Shown: piece after piece, positions 7,501 to 14,213 of the stretch | Layout of the letters: every line of letters begins with the position of its first letter | Position numbering within the stretch: position 1 is the stretch's first letter | From: Christensenella sp. UBA4626 | GTDB taxonomy: Bacteria > Bacillota > Clostridia > Christensenellales > UBA1242 | Assembly (NCBI GenBank): GCA_002406115.1 | Contig: DHNC01000042.1 | Location: 1 to 14,763, forward strand | Direction of reading: 5' to 3' | Length of the DNA: 14,763 nucleotides | Made by a program: the position numbers and the translations under genes | The notes under the pieces: generated by a model | Seen by the model: only the letters and a program-made list of their open reading frames with translations | Told to the model about the DNA's origin: nothing | The model's database searches: none

Positions 7501-8867
7501 TATATTTTATATAATTTTTTAATTTCATCAAGAGTGATATCCAAACCTATCGCGTGATATTTTGGAGCACAAATTTTATAAGCAGTTTCAATCATTTTTA
7601 TCTTAACATCATTTGATCCATAATGAAATGCTTTATGACAAGTAGGACACAAAGATAATAAATTTTCAACACAATCAATATTAACATGATATTTTTCCCA
7701 AATCATTTTTTGGAAACATACTGGTATTAAATGATGAGCCTCCATATAAGACTTATTTGTCTTTTTTGAGGTAAATGTTTCGTGTTGATAATTTTCTTCA
7801 CATTGATAGTAGGATTTTTTTATAGCTATTTTCCCTAACAATGGGTTAGTTCTAAATCTTCGTTTTTTATCAAAATTCGTAACTGCTACAGGTTCAACTT
7901 TGTAAGCATCATTGCAAACGTCTTCATTGATGTTTTTTTCATCAATACTATCTACTTTTTCAATATAATCCGACTCATTTTCATCATCATCAATAAACGA
8001 TGAAATAATCACTTTTTCATTTTCTGTTTTTTCTTGTTCTTCTTCTGTAGGTTCATCAATAAGATTTATATTAAAATTTTGATTATTATACAGAAAATAT
8101 GAGTAATCAACATCTCTTAATAACTGCTCATGTAAGTCAATAAAATCATATTTTTGAATAAAGTGATTATTGAAGTAGTCATCAAATTTAGGATTTATTG
8201 AAATGCTAGAATTCGAAAAGTTAAACAACTTTATGTTGTTTTTAATGAAAGTCAAAACACGACTTCTACTTTTATATTCAGCTACAAAAGCGGTAATAGG
8301 CGAATTGGTCCTAATATATTCTACCGCATCATCCAATTCTTGGTATGATTTACATGTTAAAACATATGTATATAAAAGATCTTCACTGACTTCATTAATA
8401 CCATACTTTTCTTTTAAAATTTTTAATACTTTATATATAAAAACAATTGGCAATATATTGTAATCTTTATTATTATTTGCTGTGTCTATAATTGCATGAA
8501 ACTTAATCTTTAATAATTGTTCTGTTTTGAAGGTATTATATTCTTTAGAACCAATTTTTAAATTTTTATATAAATCGAATACTTCTGTTGGAGCCTCTTT
8601 TGAATAATTTCCACCTCGTACATAAAATGGTGTTTTTGTAATCAGCCCATAAAGTTGTGCAATTACAAGCATTCTATGTCTATCAGTATTAATTCCATAT
8701 TTTTCATGATTGACTGTAAAGTAATTTTCAATATTTACATTCTCTCTGTTATCTATTTCTGAAAATAATTTGGTGGCTTTAAAAGATTCGTCAAAATCGG
8801 TATCTTGTTTAGTAAATAACCAAACAGAATTATTTGTTAGATTGTTTAATTTATTATTTACCATCAT
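7500..8867 (-). CDS. HNH restriction endonuclease, type II candidate
   Basis: A 455-residue protein whose C-terminal domain is an HNH (beta-beta-alpha-metal) nuclease. The segment MEAHHLIPV starts at 375, the conserved Asn is N402 in ENLLSL, and CPTCHKAFHYG lies at 407-417. H379, N402 and H411 are the likely HNH residues; C407 and C410, with a preceding C356 and H362, may bind structural zinc. The N-terminal 260 residues are probably the specificity region; RHRMLVIAQLYGLI and the YIRTN region vaguely recall AlwI-like enzymes, but I cannot confirm this. Residues about 271-316 are an acidic linker. It is the last gene of a methyltransferase operon and overlaps the upstream gene by 14 bases. AAGGAG at 8875-8880 lies 7 bases before the first of two tandem ATGs (8867, 8864). 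It presumably cuts DNA unmethylated at the cognate site. Confidence 0.85.
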   Translation of the reverse strand: MMVNNKLNNLTNNSVWLFTKQDTDFDESFKATKLFSEIDNRENVNIENYFTVNHEKYGINTDRHRMLVIAQLYGLITKTPFYVRGGNYSKEAPTEVFDLYKNLKIGSKEYNTFKTEQLLKIKFHAIIDTANNNKDYNILPIVFIYKVLKILKEKYGINEVSEDLLYTYVLTCKSYQELDDAVEYIRTNSPITAFVAEYKSRSRVLTFIKNNIKLFNFSNSSISINPKFDDYFNNHFIQKYDFIDLHEQLLRDVDYSYFLYNNQNFNINLIDEPTEEEQEKTENEKVIISSFIDDDENESDYIEKVDSIDEKNINEDVCNDAYKVEPVAVTNFDKKRRFRTNPLLGKIAIKKSYYQCEENYQHETFTSKKTNKSYMEAHHLIPVCFQKMIWEKYHVNIDCVENLLSLCPTCHKAFHYGSNDVKIKMIETAYKICAPKYHAIGLDITLDEIKKLYKI

Positions 8868-9957
8868 TTAGTATCTCCTTAACCATTTCTGCTAAAAAAT
8901 AAGCCAATTTAGGCGGAACAGCATTTCCAATTTGTTTACATATATTAGATTTTGTTCCTATAAATTCAAAAGAATCTGGGAAACTTTGAATTCGTGCAGC
9001 CTCTCGAGGAGTAAGTGTTCTATTTTCATAAGGATGTATAAATTTTCCTCCAGAAGGAGTATCAAATCTAGTCGTTATTGTTGGTGCAATATTTTGTGGA
9101 TTTAATCTTCCATATGATCCACTATGCACAGATTTTATATTCTCATTTAGAACTATAAAATTTTCATCAATTTTAACTTTTTTCATCCTTTCAATTGCAA
9201 CTTGTTTATGATGGTGAGGTGTGTGATTGTAGGTCATTAAATTATCATTAGAAAGGAATTGTTGATACTCAGTTTTCGGACTCATATTTTTTACTATACC
9301 ACTTTCTGAGGGACATGGTAAGTTAGAAATTGCATCCCATACTGTAACAATATTGAAAAAATCATTAAATCTTTTGTTAATTTTATCTTTTGTTAAATCT
9401 ATAACCTTATCTAAATCAAAATCACTTAATGAACCAATAATAACGACTCTTTCACGAGCTTGTGGGATGCCAAACTCTTTGGCTTTAAATAATTTGTATT
9501 GTATTTTATAAGATTTACCATCAAAATTATTTGGGTCGGAAAATAACTTGACTATTTCTTTAAAAATGTCGCCATTTTTAAGAGTTAAGATTCCTTTAAC
9601 ATTTTCTATAATAAATAATTTAGGTCTTACAAGTTTCACGATATTGAAATAATGTTTAAATAAGTAATTTCTTGGATCTTCCAAAAATCCGTTGTGTCTT
9701 ATTCTCGCTCCAGCCATTGAAAAACCTTGACATGGAGGACCTCCTATAATTATATCGGCACAATTAGGAGCGAAAACATTACTATTATCAACATTTTTTA
9801 TATCATCTGCAATCATTAATGTGTTTTGATGATTATGTTGATATGATGCTGCAATCATTTTATCGTATTCTACCGCCGTAGTGATTTCGAAACCTGCTTT
9901 TTCAAATCCACATGAAAATCCACCACAACCAGCAAATAAGTCAATCACTTTATTCAT
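8854..9957 (-). CDS. DNA (cytosine-5) methyltransferase
   Basis: A 367-residue C5-cytosine methyltransferase with the full motif set: I DLFAGCGGFS (6-15, SAM binding); IV GGPPCQGFS (72-80, catalytic C76); VI IENV (117-120); VIII QARERVVIIGS (166-176); target-recognition region about 180-285; IX RLNPQNIAPTITTRFDTPSG (284-303); and X QIGNAVPPKLA (342-352). It transfers methyl from S-adenosylmethionine to C5 of cytosine, protecting the site from the partner nuclease. The start at 9957 places motif I at residue 6, as usual, and has a strong GGAGGAG site six bases upstream. An in-frame ATG at 10017 would add 20 residues unlike the family. It overlaps the adenine methyltransferase stop by 8 bases and the HNH gene by 14. 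Confidence 0.95.
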   Translation of the reverse strand: MNKVIDLFAGCGGFSCGFEKAGFEITTAVEYDKMIAASYQHNHQNTLMIADDIKNVDNSNVFAPNCADIIIGGPPCQGFSMAGARIRHNGFLEDPRNYLFKHYFNIVKLVRPKLFIIENVKGILTLKNGDIFKEIVKLFSDPNNFDGKSYKIQYKLFKAKEFGIPQARERVVIIGSLSDFDLDKVIDLTKDKINKRFNDFFNIVTVWDAISNLPCPSESGIVKNMSPKTEYQQFLSNDNLMTYNHTPHHHKQVAIERMKKVKIDENFIVLNENIKSVHSGSYGRLNPQNIAPTITTRFDTPSGGKFIHPYENRTLTPREAARIQSFPDSFEFIGTKSNICKQIGNAVPPKLAYFLAEMVKEILNDGK

Positions 9958-11629
9958 GTGTATCTCCTCCAGTTCTGTATCTAAGTGCAAAATTTTTAAT
10001 ATAAGAAAGTTCCTCATCGGTTAATTGATAAATTTGTGCTAAATAATCATCTATTTTATCAATTTCAGATTTACATTCCTTGTGCTTATATTCATAATCA
10101 GATTGTTTACTGCCAATATATTTTTTTGTTTTTTCAAGTTTTTGCTCTAGTTTGCGGAATAATAATTTACAATGGTTATTGGTATTTTCATCTATTTGAG
10201 GAAAGTAAAAACCTTTTAATTCTTTAGATGTAATATGCCAACAATCGGACATTATAGTCCAATAGACCCAAAATAGACTTGAATTCAAAATGCAACTTAC
10301 TAACCAATAATCTTTATCACAGAATTTTAATTCCTTATATTCATTTGAACCAGGATTAAATGAAAAAGCCTTAATCCAAAAACAAGCTCTCATGTTTAAG
10401 TAAATAGATTTCCCTTCTATACATTGTTTTGTGAATAGATTTTCTTCTGTTACTGTGTAAATCTTTCTAAATATATTTTCCTCTATATTATTGCCAATTT
10501 TAGGAATAAACGTTCCATCGATGTGATGGTTTTCTTTAATTTCACAACCATTTAAAAGGTTTGCTCTTTCTTCTTTGTACCAATGCTTGTAATTGGATGT
10601 AAATAACTTATGTTCAGATTTACTTTTTCTAACTATTAAAATGTTTAGCTTTTGATGCACTCCTTGAAATAAGCAATCTGGTCTATCAGCAAAACTCAAT
10701 ATAAACTGCCTATCAGTTTTTTCTCTAACATAAGATCTTATTGGATCCATTCTTGATGTAGAAATATAAGATAGAGGCACGACAAATCCAACAACGCCAT
10801 TGTTTTTTATGGTTTTTATACTATTTTTAATTACATCTGCATATATGTTGCCATAATTGTTCTGTAAATCTTTTTTATATGATAAGTTACCATATTCAAC
10901 ATATGGTGGATTGCCTATAACAAAATTATATTTATTATTATTTTTTTCATTATATAAAACATAATCTTGATTGCTAAATTGTTGTTTTAATATTTTAGAA
11001 ATTTTTTCATAATAAGAAACATTCTTTACATGTTGAATTACTTCAAAAAATAATCTTATTTTAGCAATATCGGTTGAATCTTCAAGAATATCATTACCAT
11101 ATATAGTTTTAACTATTTTATAAATATTCTCATCTGAATAATTTCCTTCGTATAATTCCAACAATTTCAACTTTATTCTAAAAAGATTTATTAAAAATTC
11201 GCCAGAACCACATGTTGGATCTATAAAGGTATTTTTATATAATATTGTATCAATTTCTTCACTATTATGTTTTAGAATATGTTCTAATGCGTCTTTTTCT
11301 TTATATGTTCTTGAATTATCTTTTTCTAAATTCATTATAATAGAATTAAGAATTATATATACACAAACATCTTCTGGTGTGTAGTAAACACCATTTAGCT
11401 TTCTATCGTCAGTCTTTTCATTTATTGTATATAAAATTTTTTGTAATTTCTCATTGCTGTCATAATTAAAAGTTGATTCTAATTCTAAATTGTATTTATC
11501 ATAATTACCATTCAACAAAATATGTAAAGAATTGATCAGGTATTTTCTGTTCTTTACATTTTCTTTATTAATATATGAAACCACAATATTATTGACTTTT
11601 TTTACTATTTCATTTTGACTTTTATTCAT
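9950..11629 (-). CDS. N6-adenine DNA methyltransferase (Eco57I-like, NPPY class)
   Basis: A 559-residue gamma-class adenine methyltransferase. YYTPEDV (82-88) precedes motif I FIDPTCGSGEFL (135-146), which binds S-adenosylmethionine. Motif IV is NPPYVEYG at 240-247, where the flipped adenine is methylated at N6. The region from about 330 to 480 is the likely target-recognition part. The tail (QKLEKTKKYIG...IDKIDDYLAQIYQLTDEELSYI) is helical, as often in Eco57I-type proteins. No nuclease motif is seen, so it appears methyltransferase-only. It is the first gene of the operon; the downstream C5 methyltransferase begins inside its last codons (ATG at 9957, stop TAA at 9952-9950). No ribosome binding site precedes ATG 11629. 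An acceptor of either methylation type on one strand each would suit an asymmetric recognition sequence. Confidence 0.93.
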   Translation of the reverse strand: MNKSQNEIVKKVNNIVVSYINKENVKNRKYLINSLHILLNGNYDKYNLELESTFNYDSNEKLQKILYTINEKTDDRKLNGVYYTPEDVCVYIILNSIIMNLEKDNSRTYKEKDALEHILKHNSEEIDTILYKNTFIDPTCGSGEFLINLFRIKLKLLELYEGNYSDENIYKIVKTIYGNDILEDSTDIAKIRLFFEVIQHVKNVSYYEKISKILKQQFSNQDYVLYNEKNNNKYNFVIGNPPYVEYGNLSYKKDLQNNYGNIYADVIKNSIKTIKNNGVVGFVVPLSYISTSRMDPIRSYVREKTDRQFILSFADRPDCLFQGVHQKLNILIVRKSKSEHKLFTSNYKHWYKEERANLLNGCEIKENHHIDGTFIPKIGNNIEENIFRKIYTVTEENLFTKQCIEGKSIYLNMRACFWIKAFSFNPGSNEYKELKFCDKDYWLVSCILNSSLFWVYWTIMSDCWHITSKELKGFYFPQIDENTNNHCKLLFRKLEQKLEKTKKYIGSKQSDYEYKHKECKSEIDKIDDYLAQIYQLTDEELSYIKNFALRYRTGGDTHE

Positions 11630-11638
11630 AACACATAA

Positions 11639-11647
11639 AGTATAACA
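11639..11647 (-). promoter_or_regulatory. extended -10 promoter close to the adenine methyltransferase start
   Basis: On the minus strand TGTTATACT (TG at 11646-11647, hexamer TATACT 11639-11644) ends only nine bases before the ATG at 11629. Transcription would start two or three bases before the codon. No good -35 lies 17 bases upstream, which an extended -10 can tolerate. This is the simplest explanation for the missing ribosome binding site. Confidence 0.5.
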
Positions 11648-11714
11648 TAAAACATATAAAAAAACATATAAAATTTATAATTTATTCTAAATTTTTCTAA
11701 AATTGGCATTTAAA

Positions 11715-11772
11715 CGTGTGCTTGTCTTGATACAAGTCGGTGTCGCTACGCTCCACCGAAGACAAGCACACG
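11715..11772. repeat. large inverted repeat / hairpin between RM operon and mobile genes
   Basis: Perfect 14-base arms CGTGTGCTTGTCTT (11715-11728) and AAGACAAGCACACG (11759-11772). An inner CGGTG/CACCG stem (11738-11742 with 11754-11758) closes an 11-base loop, leaving a 9-base bulge on the left arm. It is much richer in GC than its flanks and has no adjacent T run, so it is not a typical terminator. A reading frame across it is only a product of the palindrome. Confidence 0.75.
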
Positions 11773-11816
11773 AACACAAAAAACAATTAAACAAAAATAT
11801 TTCTCTTGAACAAACA

Positions 11817-11882
11817 TTGCCGAGTGAAAAAGAGGTTTGCGCGCAGGCTATACGCAAAACCTCTTTTTTTACCACTCGGCAA
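11817..11882. terminator. nested hairpin with U-tracts, likely bidirectional terminator
   Basis: Outer arms TTGCCGAGTG (11817-11826) and CACTCGGCAA (11873-11882) are perfect. Inner arms AAGAGGTTTGCG (11830-11841) and CGCAAAACCTCTT (11853-11865) pair with one bulged base around an 11-base loop, followed by a T run to 11870. On the other strand a T run also follows. It could shield the divergent restriction-modification operon and the mobile genes from read-through. No gene ends here, which is odd for a terminator. From 11883 to 12118 I see no gene or clear signal. Confidence 0.65.
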
Positions 11883-12118
11883 ATTGTATTGTAATTTGTT
11901 TTCAAATTCTAATATTGTTGCTTTATAAAATTTATATATTCTTACGAAAGCCATTTTTCAAATACATAACTAACAACATTTTGTAATTTTTTAGTTATTC
12001 CAAAATCATTAAAGTATTTTTTCCTTACTTAATCTCCTTTACTCGCTTTTGGTGTCTTTTGTAGCATAGTTTTCCCCTAAGTCAAGGGAAATAAATATTG
12101 CTTTGTGTAATTACTAGA

Positions 12119-12142
12119 CTAGGTTTTTAACCTGGTTTTTTT
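12119..12142 (+). terminator. orphan terminator or attenuator upstream of the sigma-like gene
   Basis: A 7-bp stem CTAGGTT/AACCTGG (12119-12125 with 12129-12135, one G-U) with a TTT loop, followed by seven T. No plus-strand coding gene lies before it, so it either ends a short non-coding RNA starting upstream or acts as an attenuator in a leader of the gene at 12267. A three-base loop makes it tight but possible. Confidence 0.55.
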
Positions 12143-12171
12143 GCATTTAAGCACAATATTTCTTTCTTCTT

Positions 12172-12200
12172 CCTTGACTTCTTGTATTAGGAATTCAAGG
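12172..12200. repeat. inverted repeat before the sigma-like gene
   Basis: CCTTGACTTC (12172-12181) and GAATTCAAGG (12191-12200) pair at nine of ten positions around a 9-base loop. The sequence lies between the orphan terminator and the leader ORF at 12204. It may be an operator or an anti-terminator arm; nothing in the sequence decides. No confident promoter for the downstream gene was recognised. Confidence 0.4.
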
Positions 12201-12203
12201 GTT

Positions 12204-12254
12204 ATGTTTTGTATCCAAACCATGCTCCAACGCCACTTGCCAAAAGGCGGATAA
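12204..12254 (+). CDS. candidate 16-codon leader peptide upstream of the sigma-like gene
   Basis: ATG at 12204 opens MFCIQTMLQRHLPKGG and stops with TAA at 12252-12254. The stop codon overlaps the AAAGGAG ribosome binding site (12253-12259) of the next gene. An internal ATG at 12222 is in frame. A possible AGGA site lies 11 bases before the first ATG. Placement suggests translational coupling or leader control, but a frame of this length can occur by chance and no homologue can be checked here. Confidence 0.35.
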   Translation: MFCIQTMLQRHLPKGG

Positions 12255-12266
12255 AGGAGAAAAAAT

Positions 12267-12896
12267 ATGAATAAAAGAAAAAATGAAATACTAGAAGATA
12301 ATGTTGTAATTAGTTTAGACAACATTGAAGAAATCTCAAAAGTTATTGCACTTGCTAGTCTAGGCAACTTTGAAAAGTATGCTTACTCTAACTCAAAAAG
12401 AATAGAGTTTTTACACAAACAATTACAAAAAGATATTTGTCATCACAGTGAATTAGATAATTATTCAGATGCTTACGATTTAGTCCAAGAATCAAGTTTG
12501 TTTTTACTAAACTTTGTAGGACAAAGACTTGGAGATAATTGCACTTTCATTAAATCTACTGCAAAAGTACCACAAACAATTTCAATAAGAATGGCTTGCT
12601 TTAAGACATTGTTTGCATACCTAAGAAAAGAAATGAAGAATGGAAATTCAGAAAATGAAGAATTACTTGAGTTTATTCCTGCAAAAGATTGTTTTGAAGA
12701 AGAAAAACCAGACTTTACAAAAGTTAATGAAATCATAAAGAAAATTGTAACCAACAAATTAGAAAGCCAAATTTTAGAATATTACTACAATGGTGTTGAA
12801 GTAAAACTTATTGCTGAATTTTTAGGAGTTAGCACAGACATTGTTTACAAACGCAGAAGAAAATTTAAAGATAGATATTTAGCATATTGCATATAA
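12267..12896 (+). CDS. sigma-70-like DNA-binding protein of the mobile element
   Basis: A 209-residue protein with a sigma-like layout. Residues 68-86 (DAYDLVQESSLFLLNFVG) recall region 2 of sigma factors. Residues about 164-201 (KLESQILEYYYNGVEVKLIA then EFLGVSTDIVYKRRRKFK) form a region 4-like helix-turn-helix. The middle is acidic and helical. Such proteins are common on integrative and conjugative elements of Firmicutes, as transcription regulators or specialised sigma factors. ATG at 12267 follows AAAGGAG (12253-12259) by seven bases. It ends at its own terminator. The position upstream of the rep-like and recombinase genes suggests it switches on element functions; whether it really binds RNA polymerase is inferred. 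Confidence 0.7.
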   Translation: MNKRKNEILEDNVVISLDNIEEISKVIALASLGNFEKYAYSNSKRIEFLHKQLQKDICHHSELDNYSDAYDLVQESSLFLLNFVGQRLGDNCTFIKSTAKVPQTISIRMACFKTLFAYLRKEMKNGNSENEELLEFIPAKDCFEEEKPDFTKVNEIIKKIVTNKLESQILEYYYNGVEVKLIAEFLGVSTDIVYKRRRKFKDRYLAYCI

Positions 12897-12906
12897 TCAA
12901 ACAAAT

Positions 12907-12932
12907 AGAGTGTGTAAAAAGCACTCTTTTTT
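12907..12932 (+). terminator. terminator of the sigma-like gene
   Basis: AGAGTG (12907-12912) pairs with CACTCT (12922-12927) around a 9-base loop, followed by T to 12932. It starts 11 bases after the stop codon, the classical position for a rho-independent terminator. Confidence 0.8.
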
Positions 12933-12948
12933 GTTTAAGAAATATCAA

Positions 12949-13045
12949 GTAAAGACAAGTTTTGTTTGGGTAAATGTTAAGAAAAGTTATTTTTTGTATA
13001 GGTAAAGTACAAGTTAAGTCATTACATTTTGTGAATAACTTGTGC
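12949..13045. repeat. ACAAGTT boxes, possible replication or regulatory repeats
   Basis: GTAAAGACAAGTT (12949-12961) and GTAAAGTACAAGTT (13002-13015) differ by one inserted base, and an inverted AACTTGT lies at 13037-13043. The second and third form an inverted repeat GTACAAGTTA/TAACTTGTGC (13007-13016 with 13036-13045, nine of ten). The group sits in the 320-base gap between the sigma-like gene and the rep-like genes. It may be an origin iteron set, operator sites, or chance in AT-rich DNA. A weak promoter-like pair TTGTGA (13029) and TAAAAC (13051) overlaps it. Confidence 0.35.
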
Positions 13046-13111
13046 TAAAGTAAAACTGGAAATAAAAAGACAACGCAAAAATGACAAGACCGAGTTATTG
13101 TTTATTGGTTT

Positions 13112-13133
13112 GCTTTTAGCCAAAATTAAAAGC
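13112..13133. repeat. short hairpin in the rep leader
   Basis: GCTTTTA (13112-13118) and TAAAAGC (13127-13133) pair perfectly around an 8-base loop, about 15 bases before the leader ORF. In a transcript it would precede the attenuator hairpin and could be part of the same leader fold. Confidence 0.4.
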
Positions 13134-13148
13134 CAGTGGTTGCATTTT

Positions 13149-13187
13149 ATGGGCGTAGAAAAGAAAACTTTTCTATGTCCTTTTTAA
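13149..13187 (+). CDS. candidate 12-codon leader peptide inside an attenuator
   Basis: ATG at 13149 encodes MGVEKKTFLCPF and ends at TAA 13185-13187. It is almost coextensive with the terminator-like hairpin at 13151-13185, so a translating ribosome would have to unfold that hairpin. A weak GTGG-containing site (13135-13139) lies nine bases before the ATG. The peptide itself probably has no function. The coincidence of frame and hairpin is the main evidence. Confidence 0.45.
   Translation: MGVEKKTFLCPF
13151..13185 (+). terminator. attenuator-like terminator before the rep-like genes
   Basis: A 13-bp stem, 13151-13163 with 13168-13180, includes a perfect TAGAAAAG/CTTTTCTA core, two G-U pairs and a GG/CC base. 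The loop is AAAA and TTTTT (13181-13185) follows. It lies 31 bases before the ATG at 13217, with no gene ending between it and the sigma-gene terminator, so it would act on the leader of the downstream genes. Confidence 0.65.
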
Positions 13188-13216
13188 TTCCAAATTTACA
13201 AAAAGGAGTTAAAAAT

Positions 13217-13351
13217 ATGCAAAAACTAGAAATTGAATTTGAAAACGAATTAGATTTAACTTTGCTAGACAATGAATTTTTTGTTGCAATGTTGAATCAG
13301 ATAATGTCGTTCAAAAAATGCGAGGTGCAATATGGACTATCCAAAAACTAA
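13217..13351 (+). CDS. small acidic hypothetical protein (44 aa)
   Basis: A 44-residue protein beginning MQKLEIEFENELDLTLLDNE. It is acidic in its first half and hydrophobic or mixed in the second; no family is recognised. A good AAAAGGAG site (13201-13208) precedes the ATG. The last 20 bases overlap the start of the HUH protein gene, which points to coupled expression and a role tied to the replication or transfer protein. A GTG at 13136 opens the same frame but lacks a good ribosome binding site and would run through the attenuator. Confidence 0.6.
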   Translation: MQKLEIEFENELDLTLLDNEFFVAMLNQIMSFKKCEVQYGLSKN

Positions 13352-14213
13352 AGTATATTTTGATGGTAGTCATTTTATTGGAATACCGCCCGAAAAACAA
13401 ATATGGAAAAAACGAAAAAATACAAAAGCAAAACAAAAAGATGAAATACAAGAAAAAGTTAAAGAGTTGTACAAAGCCGAAACTGGAACAAAGAAAGAAA
13501 AAACCGAAAAAGTAATTGAAAAGATAAATGAAGAAATTAAAGATGAAGAGAAAGCGAAAGAACTGGTTAAGACTACACTTGAAAAGGAAAAGAGAAATAA
13601 AATTGTTAGACTTACGAGATTGTATAGGAAAATTGGACTGCAACAATGGACGCATTTTTGTACTTTTACTTACGATGGAAATAAACTTATCGAAGAAGAA
13701 TTTAGAAACAAATTACTTACTTGTTTAAGACATTTATCTCATAGAAAAAACTGGAAATATATTGGTGTATTTGAGCGTAGTCCAAATTTAGAGAGATTAC
13801 ACTTTCATGGAATATTTGTAATTGCTGAAATGGTTGGAGAGATTATTGAAACAAAAGATTATTCCACTAAAACACATCAAATGCAAATTGCTCACCAAAA
13901 TACATTCTTTTTAGAAAGATTTGGGAGAAACGATTTCAAAGAGACAATCAACAATATTGGTGTTAATGACGCAGTCGGTTATATCATGAAATACATTCGC
14001 AAAACTGGTGAAAAAGTTATTTATTCTAAACACTTACAAACATATTTTGTTGCAGATATTTTAGATGATGACGTTGTTTGCAAAATTGGTCAAGAAGATA
14101 GGAAAATTTTACTTTTTGATGATTTTAAATGCTTAGACTTTGAAACTGGTGAAATTTTAGGTCAACCGAATAAAGATAAATCTCTCATAGATAAACTACC
14201 CAAAGCTTATTGA
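13332..14213 (+). CDS. HUH-type replication initiator or relaxase-like protein
   Basis: A 293-residue protein with HUH endonuclease marks. WTHFCTFTYDG (106-116) resembles motif 1. LHFHGIFVI (156-164) carries the metal-binding H-x-H (H157, H159). VGYIMKYIRKTGEK (215-228) supplies two tyrosines, Y217 and Y221, spaced as in Y-x3-Y initiators, plus the usual Lys. Such enzymes nick one strand and stay linked through tyrosine to start rolling-circle replication or transfer. Residues 25-100 are a highly charged Lys/Glu helical region, unusual in small Rep proteins. No helicase domain is seen. The start at 13332 overlaps the preceding gene by 20 bases and has GAGGTG (13322-13327) upstream. A strongly folded region begins one base after its TGA. 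Rep, relaxase or filamentous-phage G2P-like assignments remain open. Confidence 0.75.
   Translation: MDYPKTKVYFDGSHFIGIPPEKQIWKKRKNTKAKQKDEIQEKVKELYKAETGTKKEKTEKVIEKINEEIKDEEKAKELVKTTLEKEKRNKIVRLTRLYRKIGLQQWTHFCTFTYDGNKLIEEEFRNKLLTCLRHLSHRKNWKYIGVFERSPNLERLHFHGIFVIAEMVGEIIETKDYSTKTHQMQIAHQNTFFLERFGRNDFKETINNIGVNDAVGYIMKYIRKTGEKVIYSKHLQTYFVADILDDDVVCKIGQEDRKILLFDDFKCLDFETGEILGQPNKDKSLIDKLPKAY

Noticed and set aside
9958..10017. 20-residue N-terminal extension of the C5 methyltransferase
   Set aside because: Motif I normally lies within the first residues, and a GGAGGAG site directly precedes the ATG at 9957.
11703..11894. 63-codon plus-strand frame over the two hairpins
   Set aside because: The frame is created by palindromic sequence, lacks a ribosome binding site, and has no family likeness.
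12119..12367. 82-codon minus-strand frame over the sigma-like gene start
   Set aside because: It is antisense to the supported gene and its leader, with no start signals.
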